Shown here piece by piece: positions 22,501-35,753 of a DNA stretch of 64,000 bases; positions within the stretch are counted from its first letter, which is position 1, and each line of letters starts with the position of its first letter. Under the pieces are notes generated by a model. That model did no database searches. It was not told the origin of the DNA and was given only the letters and a program-made list of their open reading frames with translations. Source of the DNA: Mastacembelus armatus (Eukaryota > Chordata > Actinopteri > Synbranchiformes > Mastacembelidae); assembly GCF_900324485.2 (NCBI RefSeq), contig NC_046646.1, positions 24,226,751 through 24,290,750 of the forward strand, in the 5' to 3' direction. The translations under genes and the position numbers were made by a program.

Positions 22501-24278
22501 CAAGAAGACAGATGTTCATATAAGAAGTGATCAAATTTGACCATTTTATACCTGTTCACAAATAATTTTCATGACCACTCTGTAGTTTTGTACTATTTCC
22601 TTTTATAGCTCAACAACAAATAACCTGCAACTATTTTGATAGCTGTAAAAATAATCAAGTCATTTATGAATTAAAAACTGTCAAACTCTACATGTTAAAC
22701 AAACGCTACTGAACTTACAGGCTGCCTTTGCATTGTGTGAATAAGAGCTTGTGTGTGTTCAGCAGTGGGCACAGGACAGACATCTTTGTTTGGGAATAAC
22801 CAGAACAAACTGGGCACCACACTGGGAACGATGGGAACGTTTGGAAGCAGTGGATTCAACAGTGGAGCCAACACCCTGGGCTTCGGAGCACCACAGCAGC
22901 CTGTTGGTGAGCAGCTGGAGACGGACTGACTCACAGATGTTTAACTTTCATTAGTTATTTTTCAGAACTGAAACACTGAAATTGTGACTGAACTAATGAA
23001 AGTTCTGAAAAATAACTGATCCTTCGCCTAATTTGTTTTTAGCCACTGTGTACTGTTCCAGCTAAACCCAGTCCACATTTAAAACCATCCATGCCCCTTT
23101 CTGCCCCAGCTGCTTTGTTGTGCCCATAACCCACAGGTGCATTTGATCTGTCGTCACACTGATGTTGTGATGGTCATTTAAGTTTTGATTTGTTTCCAGC
23201 GCTCACTGATCCAAATGCGGCGGTGGCTCAGCAGGCCATGCTTCAGCAGCAGCTCAACGTCCTGGCGTATTCACCATACGGGGACTCGCCGCTGTTCAGG
23301 AATCCTCTGTCGGACCCCAAAAAGAAAGAAGAGGTGAGTCACATGGCTTTAAATGTTGGGCTGCAGTCTAGTTTACGCTGCTCATGAAGCAGGAGCACCG
23401 GTTACACTGTAAAACACAAAATATTATTGAACTCAAACTTTATGAAATTAGATTCTCTGATGCTGCTGAAAACAAAATATTTTCAGCATCAGTTTGCAAG
23501 GCAGCATGCACACAGGAAAATAAGAGAAAAGGCCTGAAAAGCTAAACGTTTCAGCAATAACACTTATAAAGAAGACGCCGTGTGGCCATTGGAAAGGACT
23601 ACAGCACGAACTGCAAGAGTTGCTTTACTTTGTAACTGACAAAATTACAGTACAGAGTGTGACCGATCACATCATCTCTGGTGTTCTTGCAGCGTTTAAA
23701 ACCAACCAATCCCACGGCCCAGAAAGCTCTGACCACACCCAGCCACTACAAGCTGAGCCCTCGACCAGCGACCAGGGTCCGGCCCAAAGCCCTGACATCA
23801 TCCGGCTCCTCCAAGTCTCAGCTCTTTGACGGCCTGGATGACGATGAGCCTTCACTCACCAATGGAGCCTTTGTGCCCAGGTATGTAACAGCCCATTGTG
23901 GCTGGTGCTGTCACCATGGGAACGGCATCTGAACAGGTGTTTGGGATTTTTTATTTTTTTTTAAGTCCGTGATGTGAATGAATTTGCTTTCATTTTATAT
24001 TTTTTCCCATCTGCTGTGAAATAAAATCCTATACAGCCGACGAATGACATCAACGTGGTGTCACAGAACAAAGTGCAGCCTGTGTGGTTTACAGTGGGTG
24101 TGTTCTGTGTTTGTGCGCTCTGTTTTCCACAGAAAGAGCATCAAGAAACTTGTGCTGAAGAACCTGAACAACAGTCAGTACAGCAGTCCACTCAACAAAG
24201 AGACAGACGACTTGGCTTCACCATCAGAGTATCCACAGAACGGACACAGGTCTCAACACACACACACACAGCTTTGAC

Positions 24279-24334
<56 letters not shown>

Positions 24335-27300
24335 ATCTATTTAGTGCAGTTTCTCTTTATTTCTCTCCTCCACCTCTTCTTCTCATTAACAGTGACAGCC
24401 ACCTGTTTACCTGTACTTCAGGTTAAATGGTGTGGGTGCTAAAATAATCTCACATGCTCACCCACTGTTCTCTTGTCTGCAGCCATGTGGAGGACGAGGA
24501 GGAGCTGAGGGAGCTGGGAGGCCCCGGTAGCCGGGTGGACGATGACCCTGAAGTCACCCAGTTCTATGTCAACCCCATCGCCAAGCCCATCCCGCAGGGC
24601 CGTGCTCACACCAGCTTGCAGGACACCATAAGTGACCTCAACATGCACAAAGCAGTTAGGAACAGCTTGGAGGTGAGTAGCCATGAGTCTGTTTCCACAG
24701 ATCTGATCTGATCTGCACCTTTTGTTCATGTGTTATACTGGTGCGGTCCAGCACCGTAGCCTCTGGCAGCAAAATGGCATTTAAATGGAGGGTAGAGAGA
24801 CAGCAGTTAATATTAAAATACTGTGATGTCTGGGTTTCACACAGCTGATGGGTGTGATTAGTCACAGACGTGAAACTACATCACACCAAGAAGAGTCCAG
24901 TAGGTCAGACTGTGTCCACGTGAACGAACGTTACTCCAGAGAGTCTGAGGTGGCCATGTATGACTTTTACTTTTTTCTCTGTCAGATGAGCAGTGATGAT
25001 GTGTCAGCGTCTCTGGGTGAGGAGTCTCTGCAGGAGGAGCGAGAGGAGGAGCAGCAGGAGGCCCAATCGTCCCCTCACCCAGCAGGTCAGATACCTTTGT
25101 CTCCAGAGCTGTAACGTTCCTGTTCCACAGCCTTGTACAGTGTGGTTGTCAGTATCATCTGCTTGATGGTCAGTCAGTTAATCCAGAACCCAGATTTTTC
25201 TCCTGGCAGCCACTTTTCAGATGTTACTCAAAATAAAACTGAGCCATGCATGTCTGATATTTGGATTTAAAATATCACCTGTAAATGAAACAGACAAAAC
25301 AGGCAGCACAGGCTTTAGTTGGAAATGATACCTACAGTCTGTTCTTGAGTGGCTGCAGGAGAAATGCATCACTTACTGTTTTCTGGTTTCCAGGCATCGT
25401 CCTGAACCGTGTCGGATATTACACCATCCCCTCCATGGAGGAGCTGGCTGAGATGGTGGATGAAAATGGAGAGTGTGTTGTGGAAAACTTCACCATTGGC
25501 AGGAAAGGTAACGTTAAGGATCGATAACACCAGAGTTTAAAAACACGTACACAAACTCAATCCAGATTAGTCGTCAGCAAACTCAGCATTGATTATTCTG
25601 GAGTGAAGAACCAGCCTCCATTAAAGTCATTCATGTCTGAAGTCCTTCCTCTGCATTTCTGAGCTCTGATTGGACACATGTCAACACTGCTCTGCTGTGA
25701 TTGGCCCATACAGGCTACGGATCCATTTTCTTCCCTGGCGAGGTGAACGTGACGGGACTGAACCTTGATGAGATCGTCCACTTCAGACGCAAAGAGGTCA
25801 TCGTGTACCCAGATGACAAAAACAAACCGCCAGAGGGGGAGGGGCTTAACAGGTGAGTGGCAGGGGAGCAGCTGAAGCCATGTGGTGTGTGTAGGAAAGT
25901 TTTACCTGAAGCTAGTCAGTTATCAGCTGGTAATTCAGTTACTGTGTGTTTACGTTTAGGAGGGCGGAGGTGACTCTAGATGGCGTTTGGCCGAACGACA
26001 AGACGACCTGCACTCAGATCAGAAGCCCAGAGCGTCTAACTGACATGAACTACGAGGGCCGACTGGAGAAAGCTTCACGCAAACAAGGTGCTCGGTTCCT
26101 GGAGTACAGACCTGAGACCGGATCCTGGGTTTTCGAGGTCAGTTACTGCTGCTCACACAGGTTTTACACAACGAGCCTCAGATCATTTTTCTAAAGTTTA
26201 GTTTTTCTGGAATGACATGCAGGTTTTCTAGTTTCATTCTAGTCCTATGTTTGAGTCCTCTAATCATTTTTATTTGCTGATGCACAGTTGTTCAGGTGAC
26301 TCCTCCCTCTCTCTCAGGTGGCTCATTTCTCCAAATACGGCCTCCAGGATTCGGACGAGGAGGAGGATGTTCCACCCAAAGTCGACCCCAAGAAGCTGAA
26401 GACGATGGTGCCTCTTCCTCCCTCCAGGCTGCAGCAGCACCTTCCCCCCTCCCAGCAGCAGGTGGCGCCACAGGCTCAGGTAGAGCAGCCTGTGACCATC
26501 CACACTCACCATCATCCCCATCCTCACTGACACACCTGAAATGATTAAAGGAGCATTCGGTCAAATCCCTGCTTGTGTCCAGCTGTTTGTCAGCTGGTTG
26601 ATTTTAGTTGGAGTCAGAGCTGTCACGGAGCTGTGGCCATTTTTCTCCTTGTTCATTTTGTCACGGTGAATTGTGCATTTGTTTCGCCCACAATGCTAAA
26701 CCCAGGAGTTTGAGTGATAATTTACACCTGCTGCTTATTGAAGTGCCAACCATAAAAATGATTCATTTTAAATCAGTTAGTCATCCTGGCTTTACACGAC
26801 TAAATTCATTTATTTTCATAGGTGACTGAGATCTCACATGCGAAAGTGATTTCTGCTGCAGCTCTTTTTTATTAGAAACTAGTTTTTAAAAGCAGCGTTT
26901 GTTTTTGTTGTTTTTTTATCTCAGTCAGAGTGAATTTACGATTTCAATCAAAAAGCTTGAGTTTCTTTGTTGGCGTGAGATGTATCAGTGCTGCTGCAGG
27001 TCAAAAACAACCGATGTGTCTGCAGAAAACAGGCTTTTTGTTGAAACCTGGTCAGTAGTGGTGTTTGGTTAAACATGTCTCCACTGAACAGTATTTTAAA
27101 TTGTTTGAGAGAAGGTGAAGGTTATTTTTCAGTAATTCATTTTTAGAACTAAAATGACATTGTCACATGGTTTCAGGTGATTTTGTTTTTTTTTTTTTAA
27201 ACTATACTAAAATGCATATGGCTCCTAACAGTGACTGTCTCCTGCTCTGCTTCTCTGAATAATCAGGAGACAGTTTTAGAGAATCTGAATCCTTCCCTTT

Positions 27301-30300
27301 GCTCTGCAGCTGCATCAGCTCGTACACAGTCTGTAATTCAGTATTTATAACGGAGTACTATTGGGGGGGAAAAACCTGATCAGCTGATGATGTGTTTGTG
27401 TTTACAAACACACACATACAAAGGATAGGGTTGATATATTAGTATCTTATACTGAGCGTCTTGTGTTTTTGGACAAACAGCAGCTACAGTAATAAGTTAG
27501 ACCAAAGTTCTTCGGCAGGAAAACATACAGACTCTGTTTTACGATGTGACATAAATTGTACAATTATATTGAAATCATGGAAGAAATAAAGTTACTGAAT
27601 ATGATGCTTCAGCTTTGGTCTGTAAAGTTTGTGTGAAGAACAGCTTCTTTTTGTAGTTTCAAATAAATGAAACTGCTGGTTTGAGGGTTTTAGTGAATAA
27701 AGTCTTGGATCCAACTAGGGATGTGTATTGTTGAACTTCTTATGAAAACAAATACCTCTTCACTGTTTTAATAGTTAAACATTAGGATTTTTAGTTTTAA
27801 TGGTGTCCAAACACAAACACCTGAAAACTTCACAGCAGAAAAAGCTTTTTTAAAATGTTTTAATAGTTAGAAATGTTTTTGGCCCAGTTCAGGATCAGGG
27901 GTGCTGTGTCCAGTGTATGAATACGAACATTAAATGTTCCTCGAACATGTTAGAAAGAGTTGAAAATGTCGTGAAGTGATGGTTTTTCCTTGGACCCATG
28001 ACCCAGTTTTTCATCAGTCGATCTTGTCTCTATGTACCAGTCCACGGTTGTCGTGGACCTTCCGGGCAGCGTGGCGGAGTTGGACAGTGACATGGCCGAC
28101 ATCACCCAGGGCTTCCCGACAGAGAGCATGCTGGGAGGGGAGGACGACAGCGATCTGCTGGGAGGTGAGATGGACACGCTCCGCGGGAAGCTCGGAGGTT
28201 TGATCTCTGCAGAGCACGACAGCATCGCCGCATCCAGTCACATAGCGACAACACTGGGGATCAACCCCCACACCCTCCAGGTAGAGTCAGAAACCCCGCC
28301 CCACAGACAGGAAGCACATCATCATCAAAATAAAACCGTAAACCTTCTCCTGATTTGTTGGCAGATCATGAAGGCATCGTTGTTTGCTGAGGATGAGGAC
28401 GAGGGCGACTTGTTTCAGGATCAGGGAGTGATGAAGGTCTCTACTGATGTCTCGTCCCCTCGCTTTGTCCTGCCTGGTGCTCAGGGCCGATCCTCCAGTA
28501 AGACACAAACGTCAGTCTGAATTTTTTATCAGCATGATGTTATTGATGAAACTTACGTTCACTTGTGTTTCTGCAGTGGGCGGCCTCCTTCAGACTCGTT
28601 TCACCTCTGGCCTCCTCTCACAGTTCTCGGACTCTCCCCGCCCTCAGCCTCTGTCCCGGGCATCTCCGGCAGCAGTCGAACCTTCCCTCTCTTTACATTG
28701 GGCGGGCCCGGGTCCTTCCTCCTTCCTGCTGCCCCCCCGAACCCCAGAGCCTTCAATCAGGACAGTTGGTGTCCGGCGGCTGGGTGGCCCTGTCCCCCTC
28801 AAAGAGTCGGTCACTCAGGGGAAGGTTGGTTCTTGGTTTGTTTTGTATGGTCTCCAACGCAGTTCGCTACGCACTGAGATGTCCAGGAAAACAGAGATTT
28901 TGGATTTGATCTGTGCTGTTGTCCTCCTGCAGGGAGGTTTGTTGATGGATGCAGGCCTGTTCATGGGTCGATCCTTTCGGGTGGGGTGGGGTCCCGCCTG
29001 GACGCTGGCACACTGCGGCCACCGGCTGAGCTCACCGTCATCCAAACAGCTCGACCAGCAGGAACTGACCAAGACCGACTTCAGCTTCCTGCCAAAGCCT
29101 GCCAGGAGCAAACCGTAAGACACACACCAGATTCAGAATGAACTATAATTTCTTACTTTGACTTTTATCTTCTGCATCAAATCAAACAGCTTGCATTCAG
29201 TTATTTTATTCTGCGTCATGTGACCTGAAAAAGACCAAATCAACACCAATCTGGGATAAAATCCCTCATGATTTGTGTGAAAGCTGCTGAACAAAAATTC
29301 AAACTACTTGATGCAGCAAACAGATTTTACTGAACACAAATAAAGTGAGGAAATATTTGATTGATAGGAAAAGTTATTGACTGAATTTGTTCACAAAAAA
29401 CCAACCTGCATTTCACCTGTAGACTGATAGAAAGCCCCTATAAGGTGGTATTGGAGCAGCTGGTGGCTCTGGTGCCTCCAGCGGTGAAGGCCAGTGAGGA
29501 GGAGGAGGATGATGAAGTGAGCCAGGCAGTGCTGCAACGCCCCCTTGAGATCTGTCTGAAGCACAGCACTGTCAGCACCATGGACGACTCCACCTGCCCT
29601 CTGGTCCAACCGCAGCCTGGCGTGGCGGCGCTGCACGAGTACGCCGAGTGGATTGTCGAGTTGAAGGACAAACAGGGTGATGCAGACCGTAAGTGACACG
29701 GTGCTCAGGGGGAGTTCAGAAAATATTGGTGGACGTTAAAACCCTTCATGTACAGCAGATCCTGTAATATTTCAGTAGCACAAATCCTTCTCAGTTCAGC
29801 ACTTTTCACTATGACAACTTGTTGGAACAAACCTGTTCTAGTATTTTTTTTTTTTTTTTTTTACTCTCTCTCTTTTACTCTTTTTTTACTTTCCTCTCTT
29901 TTGGCTCTTCAGCCATCCTGGGGTACTGGGCTGAGGTCTGGACCCTTTGTGAGGCCTTGTGGGGTCGGCTGGGTCCCACAGACCAGGAGCCAGATGTAGA
30001 AGCTCCCAGCGACTACGAGCAACAGCTGGCGAGGAGGCGGAGCTTCTCAGCGTGGTTGTCCTGTGGCGCCACGTATAGGGTGGAGGAGGAGGTAGCTCTG
30101 GCGGGGAAGGGACGCCACACAGAGGCTGTCTTCAGCTACCTGACGGGCAACCGCATCAGCGAGGCGTGTCGGCTTGCACAGAAGGAGGGTGAGGATGAGG
30201 AGGGACTAAACACTGCTGCAGACAGGAGAGCAAACTTAGTGCAAAGAAAATCTGTAAATAGACTCTTAAATAAAAGTCCAGTCACTGTAAAAACAGTCAT

Positions 30301-33300
30301 GTTGACTTCAGTCACAGTGAAGTTGCAGCGCAGTTTGTGCACGGCAGAACTCCAAGAACCTCTTCTGTTAGACGGACATGTGTTACTGTCTTCGCATGAC
30401 TGCTGACATGTCTGCTGTTGTCCCATCCCCCAGGAGACCACCGCCTGTCTTTGCTGCTGTCTCAGGCCATGGGCTCCCAGTACTGCCGAGACCTGCTGGC
30501 CCTGCAGCTCGCTGACTGGAACCGGACGAAGACTGACGGCTACCTACCCGAGGAACGGCTCCGGATCTTCACCCTGCTCGCCGGGAAACCTGTACGTCAT
30601 CTGTGGTTTGTTTACAAAGAACAGAAATAAGATTGATCGTGTTACTGCTCTGTTTTACTGTATTTACAGGTGGTGAGAGCTTTACCCAGAATATTGAAGA
30701 GTTTGCACCTTTTACTCAAAGCTTTTGTTTATTTCTGTGAGATCATATCTCAGAGCTGTCAGAAGCCCTCGATGTTAAAGTAACAGTCTTGTCGTCTTGT
30801 GCAGTGTTTGTAGTGTGTGTAGCTTGATGCTGACAGTGTTTTCTCTGTCCCTGCAGGTGTGGCAGTCGTCTGACTCCATGGTGAACGTGTGCTCTCAGCT
30901 GGACTGGAAACGCAGCCTGGCCGTCCACCTGTGGTTCATGTTGCCCCCGACCGCCTCTGTGGCCGACGCCCTCGCTGAATACGAAACCGCTTTTCAGGTG
31001 AGCTGCCGCCTCGTTGTGTAGTCATATGGTGTTTCTAGCATCAGAGCACAGAAAGAACCTGTGTGGTTCTGCTGCTGTCCCTGCAGGGCTCCTGTGAGAG
31101 CGGGAAGTATGCCTGTGCCCCCGTGCCTCCATACCTGGAGGTCGAGCAGGCAGACATGGATGATGAGGAGGAGGAGCCTAAACGTCCGCTGTATGACCTC
31201 TGCTTCCACCTGCTGAAACTCTACAGTGACAGGTGATCATCACTCACCTGCCTGATCTGACATCGGGTGTATCACCCAGCTCTCTGAGCAAGGACGCTCT
31301 GGTTAGGGTATAAAACCTCACCAGACTGTTACTTTAGCAGTTTGTGGGACATTTTACAGCTGCTGTTACCAGCTGAGAGCTGGTCATGATGATCCTCCTT
31401 TAATCTCCAGCTATGTCCTCCTGCAGACACTACAGCCTGCAGCAGCTGCTGGATCCCTTGACGGTCACATGGGAGCGCCTGGATTACCGCCTGAGCTGGC
31501 ACCTGTGGGGCGTCCTGCAGGCGCTGCACTACAGCCACCTGAGCTCCTTGGGCCAGGGACTCCTCCACAGCAGCTATGCCGCACAGCTGGAGAGCGCCGG
31601 GCTCTGGCACATGGCTGTTTTCATCCTGCTGCACATCCCAGACCACGCGTACGTCACTTTGTGGGAGATTTATCTGATGAATGAAACTGCAGAATATCGA
31701 GTCGATAGAAATATAAATGATCAAAGATTATTTCTGACATTTTATTGGCTGCTTTAATGATCAGTTGACAGACTTGCTTGTATTTGTAGAAAATCCCGAA
31801 TATAATCAGAGCAGGATATTATCTAAACTTAACATTGTTGCAGCTGTTCCTGTTAACAGCAGCACTTTTGTCCAGCTCTTCCCTTCCTCACTGTTTCTGA
31901 CAAACCTGACAGGAGAGTTAATAATGGTGATGTTTTACCATGTCCACAGTCAGCGGGAGCGTGCGGTGAGGGAGGTGCTGACCCTCCACTGCCCCCTGCA
32001 GCCGACGGATGAGTCGGTCCAGAGGGAGCGATTCCTGACCGAGAGACTGCTGATCCCAGAGGAGTGGATCCACGAGGCCAAGGCCATGCGTGCCCGCCGA
32101 GACGCCGACAGACACAAGGAGGCCCTGCACTTGTACCAGGCCGGATACTGGAGCCAGTGTCACCGGCTGCTGATCCAGCACCTGGCCTCAGGTAGACGCA
32201 GCAAGTCAGCATCAAATAAAAATGTTCCTGTGACCAGGATGCCTCAGAAAATACTTTAAAGTTTTAGTTTTTATCTTGAGTTTTTGTCATCATCAAAAAA
32301 GGAAATGAAATGCAAGTTAAACTAGTGTACACTTAAATCATCATGTTCATATCACACATGCTTTAGCTTTACACGTGCCTGTAAACATACAAATCAACTA
32401 GGGTCAGTGCACATGGTGCCGTTTCGGGCCAGTTCCCATGGATTTTACACTTTCTTATTTTTATTTGTGTTTTTCCTGCAGACTGCATCATCAACGACAA
32501 TCACGACTACCTGCTGGAGTTCCTGGAGGGGCTAGCAGTCCCTGAACACAGCGCCACCATCCAGGACTGGGACACCGCAGGGAGGGTCTACCTGGACTAC
32601 ATCCGCGTCATAAAGACTCTACAGGACATTCAGCAGGTGCTGGGACTCTCAGTCCTTTATTTTATTAGCAAAGTGTCACCCGGGCTCAGCGTGGACTCAC
32701 TTGTTTGTTCCCCTGTAAAGTAAAGTCATCAGGATGTGACAGTTAAAAGTGTTTGTGTTTCCTCCTGGCTGCAGATGGAAAACGCCGGCTATGAATTGGA
32801 GCGTCTCTACACCGACGTGACGTCGCTCTGCAGCAGAATAGAACTGCTGCCCTGCAGAACGGCCAGAGACCGCCTCGCCCAATCAGGTACGAGCTCTGCT
32901 GTCACGGCAACAAGAGGAACAGGTTTCAGACTGAAGGTAGATTGAACTCAGACCAGTTAGAAATCAACAGGCACAGGTCACAGCAGTGTGTTTTTTTTTT
33001 ATTTTTTATTTTTTATCTGGAGCAAATTGTTTCAAATTGTAGATTGATCTGTCTGTGCAGCTGAAAATATATTGATCTGAGATATTTTATAATCAATAAT
33101 TATCATATGAAAATGAAAATCAACAAATTCTCTTGGTGGAGCAAAAAGCTGAAAGTGTAGATGAAATTTCGTTGCTGATGTTTCCTCTCAGCTGTTTATC
33201 TGACCGTCAGGGCAGCTTTGCGACCTCCAAGGTCACATGATCAGGAAGGTTTGAGCTGAAGCTGCTTAAGTTTCATTTGAGGAGCAGGGAGGCGTCAACT

Positions 33301-33558
33301 AAAGTCCTCAACAGTCGCTGCAGCTGTAACTTAACCCCGCTCTCCTCCATTCATGCAGAAATGGCGAAGCGTGTTGCCAACATCCTGCGTGCGGTGCTGA
33401 GCCTGCAGCACGGCGACGCGGCCCCCGACTCCCTCAGCATCCCGCTCGCCCAGCTGGCTCCGCACATCACCCGCCTGCCGATGCCGGAGGACTACACGCT
33501 GGAGGAGCTGCGAGGCCTCACGCAGTCATACCTGCGGCAGCTCATCGTCAGCCAATGA
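19542..33558 (+). CDS. nup98: NUP98-NUP96 nuclear pore polyprotein precursor
   Basis: The product is cut into NUP98, a mobile FG nucleoporin that binds RAE1 and transport receptors, and NUP96, a scaffold subunit of the Y-complex. Coding exons: 19542-19620, 19730-19825, 20068-20253, 20393-20522, 20771-20878, 21089-21269, 21356-21501, 21764-21901, 22096-22231, 22396-22488, 22763-22906, 23200-23333, 23693-23880, 24133-24249, 24483-24672, 24986-25085, 25394-25507, 25714-25852, 25960-26138, 26318-26479, 28041-28280, 28365-28497, 28577-28824, 28933-29114, 29423-29688, 29913-30188, 30434-30591, 30857-30997, 31087-31232, 31427-31648, 31950-32191, 32482-32636, 32775-32886, 33359-33558. They total 1,826 codons; human is about 1,817. 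Order: [13 protein letters not shown] start, GLFG repeats, [19 protein letters not shown]-like segment, autoproteolytic domain, NUP96 ([32 protein letters not shown]). Confidence 0.97.
20771..21150 (+). other. GLEBS motif of NUP98 (RAE1/Gle2 binding)
   Basis: The exon at 20771-20878 and the start of the next (21089) encode [32 protein letters not shown] and [14 protein letters not shown]. This matches the GLEBS segment that binds the RAE1 propeller in vertebrate NUP98, and it interrupts the GLFG repeats at the expected place. The motif looks fully conserved. Confidence 0.9.
22763..22768 (+). other. Tandem NAGNAG splice acceptor in NUP98
   Basis: The acceptor reads TTCAG then CAG, so splicing before 22763 or before 22766 would add or remove one codon in the GLFG region. 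Both choices keep the frame, and I cannot tell which is used. Confidence 0.45.
24280..24332. repeat. (TG)n(TA)n microsatellite in NUP98 intron
   Basis: A short TG run followed by about 40 bp of TA repeat inside the intron between 24249 and 24483. Length variation between individuals is likely. Confidence 0.95.
26321..26335 (+). other. NUP98 autoproteolytic site HF|S
   Basis: The exon beginning at 26318 encodes [15 protein letters not shown]. In vertebrate NUP98 the precursor cuts itself between F and S of HFS. Here the bond lies between residues 870 and 871 of my model. The His, Phe and Ser are all present, so cleavage into NUP98 and NUP96 is expected. Confidence 0.93.
26480..27705 (+). other. 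Alternative NUP98-only 3' end in long intron
   Basis: If the donor at 26480 is not used, the frame continues through [16 protein letters not shown] to a stop at 26528-26530, giving about 936 residues. The intron is unusually long for this gene (1.56 kb) and has AATAAA at 27595, 27662 and 27696. Human NUP98 also has a short form that reads past the equivalent exon, with a tail also starting VE. The main GT donor is normal, so both forms probably exist. Intron retention is inferred. Confidence 0.6.
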
Positions 33559-33583
33559 GAGCGAAGAACAGACATTTTGGATG

Positions 33584-33589
33584 AATAAA
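33584..33589 (+). terminator. NUP98 poly(A) signal
   Basis: AATAAA lies 26 bp after the NUP98 stop codon, giving a very short 3' UTR. Further AATAAA signals near 34700 and 35185 could serve longer transcripts. Confidence 0.75.
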
Positions 33590-33599
33590 CGTATGAAAG

Positions 33600-34820
33600 G
33601 GTATTTAGCTGCTGATGTCTCTGCTGCTTGGACATCATGAAATTTAAATTCCAAGTTTTCTTTTCCAAAAAGAAAATGGAGTAAAAAAGTTGGTGTTGAG
33701 GTGAAGAGTCTGAGCAGGACAGAGCGGTTTGAAAACTTGTCTTAGCTTTGCTCCTCAGCCTCGACTTTGACAGGTGATTATTCTTTTTATCCCGTTACAG
33801 ATCTCACAGTTCTCAGCATTTAGCACCCTGTGTTTGAAGCTGTGGTTCGCAGCCCTCAGGAGGGGACAGGAGACAAAGTCTGGGGGTCACCAGATGATTG
33901 ACAGGACAGTAGCGCAGCAGCTGATCTGTTTTTTCTTCTCAGACTTTCCTCTGGTCTTTGTGTGGATTATTTCACCTAAAACCAGTAAAATATTACTTTG
34001 CTCAAACTGGTCACAGCTGGTGAAACTATGCAACCAGTGACAACGAGTCGTACAAGAGGTAAAGTTTTGGAACCGTTGTTTGACACACCCATCTGTTTTC
34101 TGCTGCATCTGGACATGTTCTGGTTTCTGTTGATTTCTGCTTTAAAGCCACAGAGTAAGGCTGCTGAGTATTTTCTCTAAAATCAGAGAACGTGAAGTTT
34201 CAGATCAGTCAGAACCTGCAGAACCTGGAGTTTTAGCTTGAGAAGTAACTGAATCGATTATCAGTTTGATTCTTTTTCTGTGGAGCGATTAATCGTCTGA
34301 TGTGATCATGTAAAGATGACATCAAGAAGAATCGGTTTAATTAAAGTTAGTGCCCAGGTTTATCAATGCAGACTGATCGCTGTGATGGATCGATCTATTG
34401 CAGAGACCAACAGAAACCAGTGGATGTCTGCAGCCTGCATTTCACAGTCCTCAACACACAGCAAACAGAATTAGTGGTTGGTCCTTTAAAGAACAAACTG
34501 TTGGGTTTAAGTTTATTTCTCTGGGGGAGGTCGGACTGAGTTCACATTCAGTCATTTCCAACTTCTATTCTGAATTCTCCCAAGAACGAGGCTGCGTTTC
34601 TTCTGCACCACATGCTCCTGAATTTAAACCTAAACCTTTTCTCTCAGACGTAAATGAAACAGGCGTTTGCTTAGCGTGGCGTTCATCTGTCCATATGTGA
34701 ATAAAGATCTATGTTAATGTTGAAGAGCGGCTTCGATGTGCACGGGGGAAAACGTGCAGAGTGTAAAATGCCCGATGGTCTATTTTTGTAGATTTCTTCT
34801 TCTGTTTGTTTGGATGTAAC

Positions 34821-34853
<33 letters not shown>

Positions 34854-35676
34854 CACGTAACCACAGATAAGCAGGTGTATCGTGTTGTTTTTATTAGCAC
34901 TCTGTTACAGGTTGGTGTCAGATTCCTTTCTAAAACAGCTGCCGGCCAGAGATTCACTGCAGCTCATGGTAGAAATGTTGTAGATTCTTGGGCAATATCA
35001 GGTTGTTTTATCTTCCACCTTTAATTAAAATAAATTGGATAAATTCAAGTGTTTTGGAATAAAATTCTGTCATTTTTCTTTCTGCTTATTCTGCTTATTA
35101 TGCCAACATGCAGGATGCTCTGTCTGAGCAGTTTACATGGATGAGTGTGTGTGTGTGTCCTGATGAGTTTGTTCATAATTTTTAATAAAGTACAAATAAA
35201 CATGTTTTGTTGCTGATAATTACTTTCGTCCAATGAATTAACTTCATATTCAAGGTTTCAGCTGTGAAAGTCTGTTATGCTAAATCACTGCGCATGAAAA
35301 TAACTCAGGCTTTTACTTTGTAAGTCCCCTATGGGCTGCTTCTGGGTGACTTGGGTCTGGTTTGTCTGGTGGTTTTGGTTCTTAACATGCAGTGGAACCA
35401 CAAAAAGGATTTCTAGTTCCTCTGATGGTCCCTGACTGGTACCTTTGGAAGCAGTGACCTGAGGTGCGTCCTCTTTAGAGCAAACGCCAGTAAAAGTGGA
35501 GTTCCCTCTGTGGGTGTTGAAGCTGAATCAGGTTGGTTCTCTCTCAGTCTGAAGCTGGATCCTGGACCCTTTTGGTCAGAAACGGTAAAATCTGGAACAT
35601 GCAGCTTTGCAACCAGACAGTCAAATCAGCCAAGACACAGAAAACACAAAAACAGCATTTCCTGCTGTAAGTGACT
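33600..35676. other. Intergenic tail-to-tail gap, no gene seen
   Basis: No supported exon lies between the NUP98 poly(A) signal and the 3' end of the minus-strand pyrin-domain gene. It holds a (GT)n run at about 34820-34856 and a short (GT)n near 35144-35158. Small open frames here lack domains. Part may be an extended NUP98 3' UTR. Confidence 0.55.
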
Positions 35677-35682
35677 TTATTT
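35677..35682 (-). terminator. Poly(A) signal of the pyrin-domain gene
   Basis: On the minus strand AATAAA lies about 70 bp after the stop codon at 35754-35756, consistent with the end of this gene. Confidence 0.7.
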
Positions 35683-35753
35683 AAAAATTGAAGTTTTGAT
35701 TTTAAAAAATAAGTCACAGCTATGATGAGTGCACGTTTGAAATATAAACACTG

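Noticed and set aside
23681-23932. Several open frames in NUP98 exons and introns
   Set aside because: They are shadows or partial read-throughs of NUP98 exons.
33774-34700. Short frames after NUP98 considered as a new gene
   Set aside because: No splice-consistent chain of exons and no domain; possibly extended 3' UTR.
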